Source: Amphiura filiformis
Taxonomy: Eukaryota; Echinodermata; Ophiuroidea; Amphilepidida; Amphiuridae
Reading direction: 5' to 3'
Assembly: GCF_039555335.1 (NCBI RefSeq)
Contig: NC_092642.1
Coordinates: forward strand, 22,673,262-22,737,261
Length of the DNA stretch: 64,000 nucleotides
Of the stretch, positions 11,401 through 24,900 are shown in pieces; within the stretch, counting starts at the first letter, position 1; each line of letters begins with the position of its first letter. The notes under the pieces were generated by a model. That model did no database searches, was not told the DNA's origin, and saw only the letters and a list, made by a program, of their open reading frames with translations. The position numbers and the translations under genes are program-made.

Positions 11401-12420
11401 GTAATAATTAAAGTAAATTACAAGAATATGAACGAAATCATGTATTAATAATAATTTGTAAATACAATTTGAATACATAAGCAATGTAATATATAATATT
11501 TAAGTTCATGATGTGAGGTAATATACAAGCAATAATAATATAATATGATTATATTAGAATACAGGCATACAGGTGCCCTCTTAGCACCTGGTGGATTCTG
11601 ATCTACGTACCCCTGGTTGTTACTTAAAATGTAACGTAACATTGTTACTTTTAAAAGGCCACTTTCTTTTACTCTACTCATATCTGTCAATGAAGGCTGG
11701 ATAAGACAAGTCATATGGAACACCGGTGTTTGAAGTGGTCAAGCGCCCCTGTCACTCATGTCTCTCATCGTAATAATTATGTTTTAATAGGCAGGATAGG
11801 CCTACAATAGTTCTGAACTCAAATAAACAACTTTGATGTTAGACTGGTCCACATTAATGTGACACTTGTAAAAAACTTCAGAGTTACATATCAGCAGCTG
11901 CTTGTAATGCCATGGATGATGTTGCGGTCGTATGGTGTAACAGTGGCATAGCCAGGGGTTCCCGCAGAAATCATGGACATTATTTTCACCCTCTCCTCTG
12001 CAATTTCAAGTTCCTCTCCCTCCTCTCCCTCTTCTCCCCTTCTCACACTTGCTAGTTCAATTTGTGTGTTTTGTCACCTTTTTATTAAATCCGCAAACTT
12101 CATCAATATGATCAATACTGTGTACATCTATGGAACAAACTAAGTCAAGGTCAAGTGGACTACTAAGTCAAGGTCAAGTGGAATTCAACTTGACCTATTT
12201 TGCTGATAGGTTACAAAACATCCTAAATTATGCAATCCTATCTTTATTTGAATTCATATATCAAAATAAACATTTTGACATACCTCTTTTGTCAAAATCA
12301 GAGCATTGTTATATTTTTTAACCCCATAGATCCAAACATGCATTGATACACTTGATTTTTACCTAGAAATATCTGTTGGCAGCAAACTGACCATATTTAT
12401 TGCTTTCCTTTTCTTTCTAG
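11401..12420. other. Upstream flank of gene 1
   Basis: No coding exon is recognised. The segment ends with a good 3' splice acceptor: TTTTCTTTCTAG ends at 12420 and joins the first coding exon. So at least one untranslated exon of gene 1 should lie upstream, here or further left, but I cannot place it. AT-rich; a pyrimidine-rich CTCCTCTCCC tract lies near 11990-12040. Confidence 0.5.
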
Positions 12421-12441
12421 TTTTAATTGGCTATAACAAGG

Positions 12442-12933
12442 ATGGCACAAATACTAGCGACTCATTCTGCTCAAGTGCAGCAAATGCGCAATCTGAGATT
12501 ATTAGCTGATGGTGCGGTACAGCAGAGAAACGCTGCAGAGAAAAAAAAAAAAAAAAAACTTGGTGGACTCAAACAACTCACAAATGAGTTACACCAAACG
12601 CAGCAAGATGTCTTGCACTATAAAGACAGAGCAAATCATTGTGAGTTAGCTCTTTTAAGAACGGAGGCGCATCTGAAAAAGACCAAGGATGCCTTGTGGA
12701 GTGCGCAGTTGGAAAATTCAGAAATGAGAGATAGGTTAAAGAGCATTGAAGGGGAGAGAAGACATTGGATACCATCAAGGAGTGGAAGAGGAGGGGTAAG
12801 AGCTACTCACTATGAGGATGTTATAGAAGAGGATTCAGATTCAGACGATCTGGAAACAGATTCAGCACTCGTTACTGATGCAGATATGGTGGAAAGACGG
12901 CGGAAACAACATCAGCCTCAGATTGATAGAAAG
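12442..12933 (+). CDS. Gene 1, coding exon 1 (residues 1-164)
   Basis: The start ATG at 12442 (context AAGGATGG) is chosen because an in-frame TAA lies 18 nt upstream (12424-12426), just after the acceptor at 12420. The exon ends AAG before GTAATT. It encodes a helical, Gln/Leu-rich start, a K6 run made by 18 consecutive A bases (12541-12558), a coiled coil, and an acidic tail with EEDSDSDDLETDS. The A18 run is a likely slippage or sequencing-error site, but the frame is sensible on both sides of it. Confidence 0.8.
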
Positions 12934-15900
12934 GTAATTTTTAACTTATTTTGTTTCTATGATTATTTTTGTTGAATGTGCGTGGAGCATGCGCACTTTT
13001 ATTTTCACCATTCACCATCTGACCTAATAAGCAAGTAAGCAAGATATTAGAGAGGTGTGATGTGCTCCATATACATGTATATACCTAAATTCCTCAGGGT
13101 CCTCAGACTGAGGAGGGACAACCCTAATTTCCTCAGGGAACTCCCTTTGATTGGTAGGTACCCTATGTGTTGTCAACCCATATGCTGCTGTAGGGGAAGC
13201 TGTTGGATTTTTGGACTGAGGAGGGTTAGGGATAACTCTAACTTCCTCTGGGACCTCCCTTTGATTGGAGGTACCCTATGTGTTGTCAGCCCATATACTG
13301 CTGAAGGGGAAGCTGTTGGGTTTGTGGGATTGAGGAGGGTTAGGGATAATTCTAACTTCTATTACTTGAACTTTTCTCTTTAGGAAATTGCTACCGAGGA
13401 CAGAGGAATACAAGTGACACCGTCCCCAGATGATATTGCGTCAAGTGTACCAAAGGAAAAACATAACCTAGTACTACGGGATAATGTCAGACTTCAATTC
13501 CTTGTACAAGATATGTCTCGTAAAGAAGGGCTTCAGTACAAGAAAGTCTTGGTAAGTCAAGAGAGTAATATGTAATCATATATGGGTGCTAAAACAATAT
13601 TGATAGAACTGCACCACCTTAAAGGATGACTCCAGCAATAATAACATTATGCCTTATAAGTTATATGATAGAAAATTAATTATCAAGCACTAATCACATG
13701 GTTTTATTTGAAGCAAACTCATATTGACCATAAAAACAAATTAATACAGTTGTCTCCCAACACGCTATATTCAAAATTCCCAGGCACCGAAATTGTCCAG
13801 TGCAGTGACGTCATGGTTACTTGTGCTCAATTGTTTGAGAGACGGCTGTTTTTATTTTTTTTTATGGTCAATATGAGTTTGTTTTAAATAAAACCATGTG
13901 ATTCGTCGTGCTTGATGATAATTATTTTACTAACATATAAGCCTATTTATAAGGCATACATGTAATGTTGTGATTGCCGGAGACATCCTTTAAAAGCAAT
14001 ACTTCATATTGTAACATTTGCTGTCAATGTTTTATTTATTAAAATTCTGATTTTTACATGGTTGTAATTTTACTTTATCAGTGAACCCTGCAAAATCAAC
14101 AAAGCCTTTAGGTATATTTGACAAATCTAGGATTTTTAATAAAATCACTGAAACATAAGATTTAATTCATTTTTCAAACTTGCATATGGCTGAAATGTCT
14201 TGTTGCGCATGCGTGATCTAGAGGGTGTTCATAGCACATTGAGTGATCAACCTCATTTAACTATCTGCATACTAATAACTCATTAAAGCAGGTCAGAGGT
14301 GAGCATGACCTAGAGATGTTTGCACTTAAATATTGAGATAAATAAAGCTGACACACAAGATGAATGGTATGGTTCTATAAAGGAGATCCTAAGGCTTGGT
14401 ATAAGGCCTGCCATCCTACTTGCCTTTAAATATCTCAAGACTGATCAATACATAATGCATTGACAATATAGGTGCTGGAATGAAATATCAATTTTATTTT
14501 TATTTTGTCTTAGTCATTTGAAACAAAACTAAAGATGACGAATCTTATAAAGCAAACCACTATGCATCATAACCAAATCTCTGATTATGATATTCATAAT
14601 TCTAGTAGTTTCTTTTAGAAGAAACATCATCTTTGGTTTCATTTGAGACAACAAAGACAAACTTCCAAAATGGACTTGGGTCATTGTTGTATTCAGGTAT
14701 CCATTTGTTCTGCGAAAATTTAATAGGGCACATCTGAAAGTAGAAACTACCATTTTGTTGGAAAAAAATAATTTAAAAAAATCAATTTCTTATGGAAAGT
14801 GATTCTTGTGATTCATGAAAATTGTGGAACAACTTTTTATTGAAAATTTTTATCGAAAAGTTTGAAAAAGTATTTCATTATCAATTTATCTGGGGATTAT
14901 AAAAGGTCCATAAGTTCCCAGTTCACCCTGAGGCTTTTTAGAATAAAATCAAAAAGATTTTGAAAAATGAAAAGAAATTGTAACAGTTGTTGGTAACCTA
15001 TTGTGTTTGACTCACCTGGTCCAGTTTACAATGGCGCACATGGTAGCGCCTGGTCACAATGGCTTATTATAACACCGGGAGAATTTGCGACGCCCAAAAA
15101 AAATGCTAAAATTCAGGTTCTGCCTCAAATTTTAAGATTTTTCCAAGATATCCTATTTTAAAGTATTCATTTTCCAAAAAATGTAGATTTTTACAAAATT
15201 GAAAGAATCCATGGTGATCTGCAATACAATCCATGCAGGTAAAAGTATAGAAAATATACCATAGGACTTTAAATTATAATGAATTCAACTCTGCGCTGCA
15301 TAACTTAATTTTAAAAACTGCAAATTTGAACTTTTTTGGGAAAATGAGCGCATTTTGGGAATATTATGGATAAATCATGCAAATCGCAAATTTTCTAAAA
15401 GTGGTGCGTGAAATTTGCTTTCAAAATCGCACAATTTTCCGGCACTTAACTTATTATGTTTACAAGGAAAGATGCGGTTTTGAAAGTTACACTTTAGTCC
15501 ATTCAACTCTCCAATAATGTAGTAGGCCTGACCCACAGTGTCATCGCCCGATATCTTCAGGGCAGAAATCGCCATGGTAGGTTGAATCCACAGCCACGCA
15601 TGGCCATTTTGTTCCGACCTTTGAGACGCATATGAGCCGAGGGACATCCCGACTAAGGCTACTGACAATAGCTCGGTAATTAGCTTCTCTTTGTGTAAGT
15701 GAGCTTGTATACGCCATGTGAGGGGGTGCTCACACTACGCTGTGTGTGACCTCTGTGTGTATACGCCATGTGAGTGATCGCTCACATCAGAAAATCAGAA
15801 TATTTCTGTCAGTTTTTCCCGTTCAAGACGCAATGGTTCTTTCTCAAGACGCTAGCTAACGACGATGATATCCGTTGAACATATATGTTCAAGTGCAAGG

Positions 15901-18900
15901 AACCAAATCTGGTTTCTTTATACGAAATTAATTACGGGAGATATTCATCATTTTGTACCCCGGTATCCAAAGATTTATCGTCTGAATATCAAACGTGCAT
16001 AGCACATTTACGTGTATCGATCCCGGGTATTCATTTCAGTGTCTCTGGCTCTATAATGTAATTATTAACCGGGCGATGTCGGTGTGTGACCTATATAATA
16101 ATTCACATGTTTGTTTCTACATGCTTTGTAAGAGTTGAATTGACCAAAGTGCAACTTTTAAAATTGTATTTTTGGGGCGCCCTCTACGGAGGCGCCACCA
16201 TATAGGCATGACTTTGTGAAAAGCTTCTAATTTCACTCTTGCTAGATTGACTTCGCAATTGTTTTGCTGAAATTATGCCCAGCTCAGAAATAAAACCACA
16301 ATCTGCTTGGATTTTATTTTATTATTGTTTTCTGATATGCACGGGATAAAATGGTGAGCGTATATTCTTTGTTTAAAATACAAAATTAGGACTTATAAAA
16401 ACACCAAATAAATCCTGACCTTTGTATGCGTTCAACCAGTTTACCGTGTGCCTTAGAACCCGATAGACGGTGACATTTGACCTACACTAGGATCCACAAC
16501 ATGCTCATCTATCATGGGAACAGTTCTTAAACCCTAATACATTTGTACATTCATCCTTTGAAAATTTGGGTACACAAACTCATACTCTGCAACTTGAGGT
16601 CAAATTTTGCACTATGATTATGTAATTGAGGTTATTGGACTATGCCATTGGGATGAGACTCTTGTGGTCCATAGTGATAAGATCAATTAACAGCCATTGT
16701 CAGTAAGAATGGGACCGAAATGGGACTTTGTGATTCAAGTGCGTCATGGATTTTCTTTAAAAAAAATAAGATGATACATCATCAGTCCAAGAAACTACCC
16801 CCCAAATTTTAGCTTCCTCGCTCATTTCGTTTGTCCGAAAAAAATTATTGAAATTTTGGCCCCATAAACATCGTTAAATGGTTTACCAATTTGTAGCCAC
16901 TAGAAAATTGTGCGCCAACGTTGGCCCAGTGAAAAGAAAACAGTTTTTGAATCCTTCTATGGGTATCATTACAATGATGCAAAAAAATTGTTGGGTTACC
17001 TTTTTCTGTGGCTTTAAACTCATTGCGCCATTAAGCACCCACGATAAAAGCAATTTGAAATGCATAAACTAATTATTTAGAATCAAATGCAAATGCAAAA
17101 TTGATGGGTGCTCGTTGGCGCAAGAAGAAAATGGAGGTCAAAGGTCAAATGTTCAAATTTTGAGCCATTTTCACGCCTCATTAATTTTATGCGCCAAGGT
17201 CGAAGAACAGAAAAATTTGTGTTCAGTGGTAAACATACTGTAACTCTACTAAAAGAAACAGTAAAGAGCTTGGGTCCTGTTGGTTTAGTATTTTTTATGA
17301 TTTTCTAAATATCATCTTAAAGCAAGTAAACAGTAAATAATATGCCATGCCGTACTATGTGCGAACTTTAAGTATCCTCCACTAGATATGCCAACAAGTA
17401 CCCATGGTGTTTTAACTTCAGTTAGTTTATTCAAGTGTTGTTGCTTGCATTTCTGTGGAAATAAGTGTGGGCTCATGTTGGCGCAAGGATATTTTAAGGG
17501 TCAAAGGTCAATTCAAAATCACAAAATGCTACTTTTATGTTAGTTTGTGCGACCAATATGCAATCTTCGAGTGTCCATTTCTCGATGTGCCAACAAGTAG
17601 GCTACCCATGGTGTTATAACTTCATTTAGTTTATCCAAGTGCTATTACTTGTGTATCTGTAGGAATATGTTTGGGCTCATGTTGGCGCAATGATATTTTG
17701 AGGGTCAAAGGTCAATACAAAAAACTCAAAATATGACAAAGTGCATTCTTTGAGTGTTGGTAATTTCAATGCCAACAAGATCCCATAATTTTTTCACTAC
17801 CTATGCCAACTCGATTTATTCAATTTCTTCATAAAAAGCCTTGAAGTTGGGATAATATTGGCATTATATGAATATATATATTCAAGTATAACTTCTGCAT
17901 TTTTATTTAAAATGCAGAAGTTGTGCAAGCTTACATTGTATTGTATGATAAGTGAAGAACAATATTGCATTTTGACTGCAATGAATCAATATACTTATAC
18001 TTATAACATCATATCGAAACCTTTGGGGAACTAAGATTTTCCGAGCTATTCCACGCTTGAACTGCTATAGAAACACGGGCTAAACTCGGGTCTTTTTTAC
18101 ATCTCTTGCCACCAAATATAATTTGTAGTGATATAACCTGGATCTGCTAGTTACATGGAGCAAATACTGTGATCGTTTGATTTTTTCAAAAATAAACAGG
18201 CACGAAACTTGTTTAGACTCGCGTAGCTAGGGGTAAACCTTTTATTTTTAGTCAAAAATCGCGAAAATTTCAGTGTAAATTTCGCGTTTCTTGAAAAACC
18301 AGGAGCTTCTAGTCAGCTTCTATTTACCAGAAAAATAAACAGCGCCATCTAATCACTTGGATCTCTTGAGTAAAATTTCTTCAAAGTGACCGCTTTCCAT
18401 TGATGTAACATTCATTTTGGTGGCTTCAGATTCAGACTCGCGTGTGTTCAAGAAAGAAAACATCGTGAATTCAAGTCTGACTGAAATCTAGTCATCAGGC
18501 CGTCATATCCTAGTCTTTTGCACAGACCTAAACATTTCGACGCACTGTATGCGCAAAGCCAATCGATCAGAAAGTAAACAAACAACCCGCTGAAGAGGTT
18601 AAGTGAGCTATTGTGCATAACGTGGACAAGCTTCTTCGCAAAGTTCGTGTAGATTCTATCATATTTGTGGCCAAATTGTAATTAAATTTTAATTTTTTTA
18701 TTATTCTGTAACCACAGTATTGTAAAATAAGTAATACAGAATAAAGGTGTGTATTTGTTTGCAATAAAACACAATATAAAGTGGTTAAAATAGCGATAAA
18801 TGAGTCGTATGTCAAAATAAAAAATTCGACCGATAGTATCATAGGTATCAGTGTTTCGTTGACAGTATCGATCTGTGTTCACTATGCGTGACCTGTGCGT

Positions 18901-21900
18901 TCAAGCCAATTTTGATAGGGCCCTTTTCACTAAAAAGGTTTCCATATGGTGCAGGCTTATAATATTTTGGAGAACATTTTTGTAAACCATGAAAACTTAA
19001 AATGTGTACCTTCCACTTGGTTTGTTGTGGATTGTCAAATGATCTGAAAATGCAGGGTAAGTTTTGATTTATACACATTCTGCATTCAACAGTATTAAAG
19101 TGTTATTCTTAAATATCACTGTGCCATGAGCATCCATAAGACTTAACAAGCAAATATACACTCCATTTGAGGTAGATATTGGGACAATGTTTGCACATTT
19201 TCATAGTTGCACAAACTCGCAAAAGAGTTGCACTTTGTGCTTTAGGATTGACCTTTGACCCTTATAATATCCTTGCGCCAACATGAACCCAAACAAATTT
19301 CTACATAAATGCAAGTAACAGCACTTAGATAAATTTATTGAAGTAAAAACATTATGGGTACTTTTTGGCACATCTAGTAGTGAACGCTTGAAGATTGCGT
19401 ATTAGTTGCAGGAACTATCAAAAAGTAGCATTTTATGGTTTTGGATTAACCTTTGACCTTAAAAATATCCTTGGGCCAACATGAACCCATATTAATTTCT
19501 ACATAAATGCAAGTAACAGCACTTAGATGAACTGATTGAAGTAAAAACATTATGGGTACTTTTTGGCACATCTAGTAGTGGATGCTTGAAGATTGCATAT
19601 TGGTTGCATGAACTATATAAAATAGTACTTTATGGTTTTGGATTAACCTTTGACCCCTAATATATCCTTGCGCCAACATGTGCCCAAACTAATTTCTACA
19701 TAAATGCAAATAACAACACTTAAATATGGTGGATGAAGTAAAAACACCATGGGTATCTGTTGGCACGTCCTGTTGTGGATGCTTGAAGATTGATGAAACC
19801 CCTATTTCGCCTATTATATGCTATTTACTAGGCTTTAGGATGATATTTAGAAAATCATTAAAATAGTGAACCAACAGGACCCAAGCTTGTTTCTGTTTCT
19901 TTAATTAGAGTTATTATTTCTTTACCACTGAACACCACTTTTAATGTTCTTTGACCTTGGCGCACAAAATTAATGAGGCGTGAAAATGGCACAAAATTGG
20001 AAAATTTGACCTTTGACCCCAATTTTCTTCTAGCGCCAGCGAGCGCCCATCAATTTCGCATTTGCAATTGTTTCTAGGTAATTAGTTTATCCATTTCAGC
20101 TTGCTTTTTATATGGGTGCTTAATGGCGCAACGAGTTTCAAGTCATAGAAATCAACACGAGGGCGCTTTTCACTAATATTTTAAACTAGTTTATTACGAT
20201 GCGCCAATGGTGACCCAACCATTTTTTTGTGTAATTGTAATGACACCCATAGAAGGATTCAAAAACTGTTTTCTATTTACTGGGTCAACGTTGGCTCACA
20301 ATTTTGTAGTCGCTGCTAATTGATAAACCATTTAACGATGTTTTGGGGGCCAAATTTTCATTATTTTTTTCGGACAAACGAAATGAGCGAGGAAGCTAAA
20401 ACTTTGGGTATAGTTTCTCGGACCAATGTTGCATCATCCTATTTTTTTTAAAGAAAATCCATGATGCACTTGAATCACAAGAGTCTGAATCTTACCGACA
20501 GTGGCTGTTAACGAGGCCTCTTAAACTGATGGCTTTTGTTTGCTAATTACCATAGAATCTATATAGCGGTTATTGCCAAAGTTGCAATATGGTGGCACAA
20601 TTGGGCGGCAAACTATATGCAAACATCACGGCATACTAATTATACATGTTCTACATTGTTGTATTTTAAAACACTGAAGACCAAAATTGACGTTAATGCC
20701 ATGATTGGATCATGGAGGTAGTACTAGCTACTACCTCCATGATTGGATTAAGTAAATAACTAAATCCTGTTATCTACCCAGCAATGTTTGCTTATCTTAA
20801 TAATTGTAACAAACTGTAGTGTACTAAATGGTACAAGACAGAAGCGGCAAACAGACAGAAATTTAGAGTTTTAAATTAGAGAGTTGACAGGAAGTTGTAA
20901 GAGTTAAATTGTTATGGATATGATTGGTATAATCGCAAAAATGTTGAATGTCAGATAAAAGTCATCCGAGGTGAATTAAGTAATTGTCAATCACAAATTG
21001 TTACAGGTCATTTGAGGTGGACTAAGTTTATATTTGGATTGTCAGAACACCTTCCCTAATCAAACACATTTCTCTTGCATTTGATCATCTTCTACTCCTC
21101 CCCAGAAAATTCATTATAATACCAAATCTACACACCATGGAATTCACCATATCACGTCCAAGCTCACATTGGGCGCCCCATTCCTTTTTTAAAGGAATTT
21201 TTATTTCTTATAATGAGACAATGTGATTGAACGCAACAATGTGTGGCATTGTCAATTGGACCAGGTGTGTAAAATAAACAAAATGTTTAAATTTGTTAAT
21301 TTTGTGAAAAATTGTTCAAGTCAATGTCTTTAGACAGTGTACCCACACTGACTGTGTAAGAGACTAGTTCAAGTATAACCATGTGTGTATAGTAATGGTT
21401 CAATGATCAATTACATTACACACATTTACTGAAGATTTGTTGTAGAAAGTGAATGAACTTGCAACCGTTAATAATTTTGACATTTAGTAATGAAATGAGA
21501 GAGAGAGTTTCTGGAATTGTGTCATTTAATTGCAAGTATTAGTAAATTTGACATAAATTTGAAAATGAGACAAAACGAAGATCAAGGTACAGCACTACAG
21601 CTTTATTTAATAGCCTTTCTTTGTTTACATTGAAATGTTCTGTTGAAAGGATAATACCACAAGCATGAAATGTTGATAACAAATTACAAAACTGGTTTAC
21701 ACAAGGGTATTTATCCCCGATAGCCCCCTCCTGCTATGTCGCAATATGGTACTTCCCAATTGCTGGTTATTGTGCAATCCTGTTTTTCCAACATATGTTT
21801 TTTCAGAACTCTATAGATCTCTAAAATGGAATTTCCCATTTAGGGGAATTTTATTGAACACCCAATAACATTTGTAAAGTATATCAATGTGATCTTTTAT

Positions 21901-24900
21901 TTGGTCTGGTGACAAAGGCCAAAGCATACATGTTTTAACTTGATTTGGGAATTTCCCTCTGTACTTAACAATAAGCAATTAATTTAAAATCATGAACCAC
22001 TCACGAGTCTAAAATCAATGAATTTTCTCAATTTTACTCCTGGGATTAATAAATTGCTTCAAATTGTTTTCTGACAAAATGTTCTGCTTAATATTGCCAT
22101 TCTACCTGAACTTTTTTGTGTTAAAAAAAAAACTTGCATCAAAAATAAAACGTGCAAACATATCTATGTGTACTGTTAGACTTTTTCAAGACTGCTTTCT
22201 AATACATGTGAAGAAACATATTTTGTCACTACTTTACAGTGATCTGGGGCAGTGATAACCTCCTTCATGCTCAATTCTGATTCTTCACACTTCCTTAGTC
22301 CCTTCCGTGGAGGTTGACTATGGGGGTGGGGAAGTTGCCCAGTTTTAGATTAAAATCTACCTTTGCACCATTTTAGCATCAATAATAATACTGTACATTT
22401 TCATGTGCATTGGTCCCCTAAAATTATCATGGGAGACAGAACAATTTTGCAATTCCCTTGGGAAATTTTGCCCAGTATGTCACAGGGGCCCCATCGGTTA
22501 AGGCTTTGATGAGTCTAAGCAAGTATTTGCATTTTGCATTGTGGTATCAGTTACCAGTTATCATTTCCTGTTGTTAGTAAGTGTGTGCAGCGCACACTGT
22601 GCACGCCTATTATAGCAAATGTCTAAGTTCAGTTCCATGACAAATTTCCACCTTTACTGTAGGCGTTTTCAGCCTACGTGTACTCACTTCTGAGTCACAA
22701 TTAAATTCTCTGTTAAAGCCATAAAGTATGATTTCCATAAAATTTGTTCATCCTTTATCCAAAATGGTGAAATAATATTTAGTAATAACTGTCAGGAAGA
22801 GTTTCTGTCCATTTAAGCCGAAATAATGGGGTAAAGTGAACGAAACCCAGAGGCTATTTTGGCTGCTTAAAAAGTGGAGTGTATTGGGAAACTTATGTTA
22901 TAATACGACTTCATATTGAAATTATGCTGTTGACCCACAAAAACAACAATTTTATCCAATTCCAGGTGTAAGTAAGACTGAGGTGTAAGTTGGGACATGT
23001 AAAAAATGTTAATACAAATAGAGCAAAAAAGTCAGGTTTGAAAAAACAATTTACCAAAGTATTGCACATCATAGGTAGTGTTAATAAAATGAGAACAATT
23101 TAAAATTAGACTTCAGCACTACTTGCTTATTTTGTTTACAGGAGCGCTTTCGAGAGCTAACAATATCGGCTGATGCTATTTATTAACTCTATACATAAGT
23201 ATAAGCTTATTATCCTCTTCAACAATAGGATTAAAGTTTGGCATTTGACTAACACTAAAATGAGAAACATGTAGGACAATTGGACAAACATTAGGAACAT
23301 ATGAATAAAACCTTTACAATTTGCCGACTTTACGAGCGGTTTGATATGGATGGTCACAATTATGAAACAAAATTGTCATCCATGGCATGTCTTTTTTAAA
23401 GACAGTTCTTGTTTCACTTCATAAGATATATTTGCTGGATGTACTTACCCATTGTTAGCTCACAGCCCCTAATTGTTACAAAATACAGTGGACTCTCTTA
23501 TCTAAATGACACACAAGGAAATTTTGTGGAAAACGAGGAAATTTGAGGGAAACATATTGATAACATTATATGCTATTTTTTTAAATTTAGAATGGTTAGC
23601 AAATGAATTCAAATTTTGTTTAATTAGTCATCATGAATTTACAATTCAAAGTTAGACCTTGTCAAGCTGTCCTTGCTAAAAAAAGAAAAAGAAGCCAACA
23701 ACAGCAACTACCCCCACAAAAACCAAAACAAACAAAAACAAAACATGTGACTGTGACACCTTACCAAAGTTCACAGCTTTCATTTCAATGTATCATTGAT
23801 AATCGTTTTCAAGATAAATAACAATGCATTCATCTATACATATCTTTGTCACATATTAATTTTGTTTCAATTTTAGAGGTGTTAGTCTGTTAGATGTTGC
23901 CATCTGTAAAGTAGGAATACTGCCCTCTGTAGTTCACCTTTCATTAATTTAATCATTAAATTCATATTCATCCATATGCAAAACCGTGACAAACTGATAA
24001 TACAAATACATGCTCATCATATTCATTAATTTGTTATTTATTAAGTTAATTCCTTCGACACAAAATACTGATTTCCCAGGAGGCACTGATAAACATTATA
24101 ATCCAAATCTTTGCAAACATAAAGTGAACAATTTAGAATTGATCTTTGATAATAGTAATAACTAGATTTCGCGGTTGTCGGGTTGGGCGGTTCTCGTGAT
24201 AGGCCTATCTCTAATTACCCAACACCCGTTACCCATAATAATTGCCCTGACCTTCAAATCTAAGTACGATATGTGTCTCTCAATGATTAAGACAGATTTT
24301 AATCAACTCTCATAGCTGTGACGCTTACTTCGGTACCCATAATCTGAAAACCCATCGTTCACCGCTTCCAAACCCTACTACCACATTGGAGGACCCAAAA
24401 ATACCCCGAAATTCTAGTAGTGTTGGATGTAGGGCCGTTTATTCAATCGGTAGAAATGTGAACGCAAACGGGTTATATAGGCCTTACCATAACTGATGAT
24501 TTTTATGTTAATCATGTCTTGAAAATAGGCCTATTGGTCCGATGAGATGCACCTGTTAGTCACACTGTAATGCTTTCCGATGCGCGATGCGGTACTCTGC
24601 GCACACCCAGTTGATACTCCGCGATAGCACACATGAAAGCATCGCGATATCGCACCGCTGATATGCGATATCGCACAGCGCAAAGCACTGCGCGAACGCG
24701 ATAGCGGCAGACGGACGGACGGACGGACACTCTGTGATTAGTATTAAGATATGGGATACTTTAACCATTTTAAAATACATGTAAAAATTACATAATTTTT
24801 AAGCAAAAATGGTTTGTATGTAAATATAATAAGTATAATAAATAGGAACAAGTTATTATATTCGCTAAGATTGTTTTAAATAATTGTTCTATGTTTTTCT

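Larger units (their letters stand above)
16687..20511. mobile_element. 3.8-kb TTAA-flanked foldback element
   Basis: Left end TTAACAGCCATTGTCAGTAA and right end TTACCGACAGTGGCTGTTAA are inverted, with TTAA at 16687-16690 and 20508-20511. The arms stay inverted copies for about 1.2 kb: the words TTAGCTTCCTCGCTCATTTC (left, near 16809) and its complement (right, near 20378) match, as do GAATCCTTCTATGGGT and its complement. The arms contain about 200-bp subrepeats with GTTGGCGCAA and GGGTCAAAGGTCA. The central 1.2 kb is not inverted. No transposase is seen. It lies wholly in intron 2 of gene 1. Confidence 0.85.

Noticed and set aside
12578..12778. Minus-strand ORF of 66 residues opposite exon 1
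   Set aside because: It is the shadow of the real + strand coding exon.
13057..13383. 108-residue + ORF before exon 2
   Set aside because: Made by the ~110-bp tandem repeat of intron 1; repeated peptide follows the DNA repeat and has no own start or splice context.
16878..17308. ORFs of 60-66 residues in the left foldback arm
   Set aside because: The inverted partner arm at 19900-20350 does not keep these frames; no known motif.
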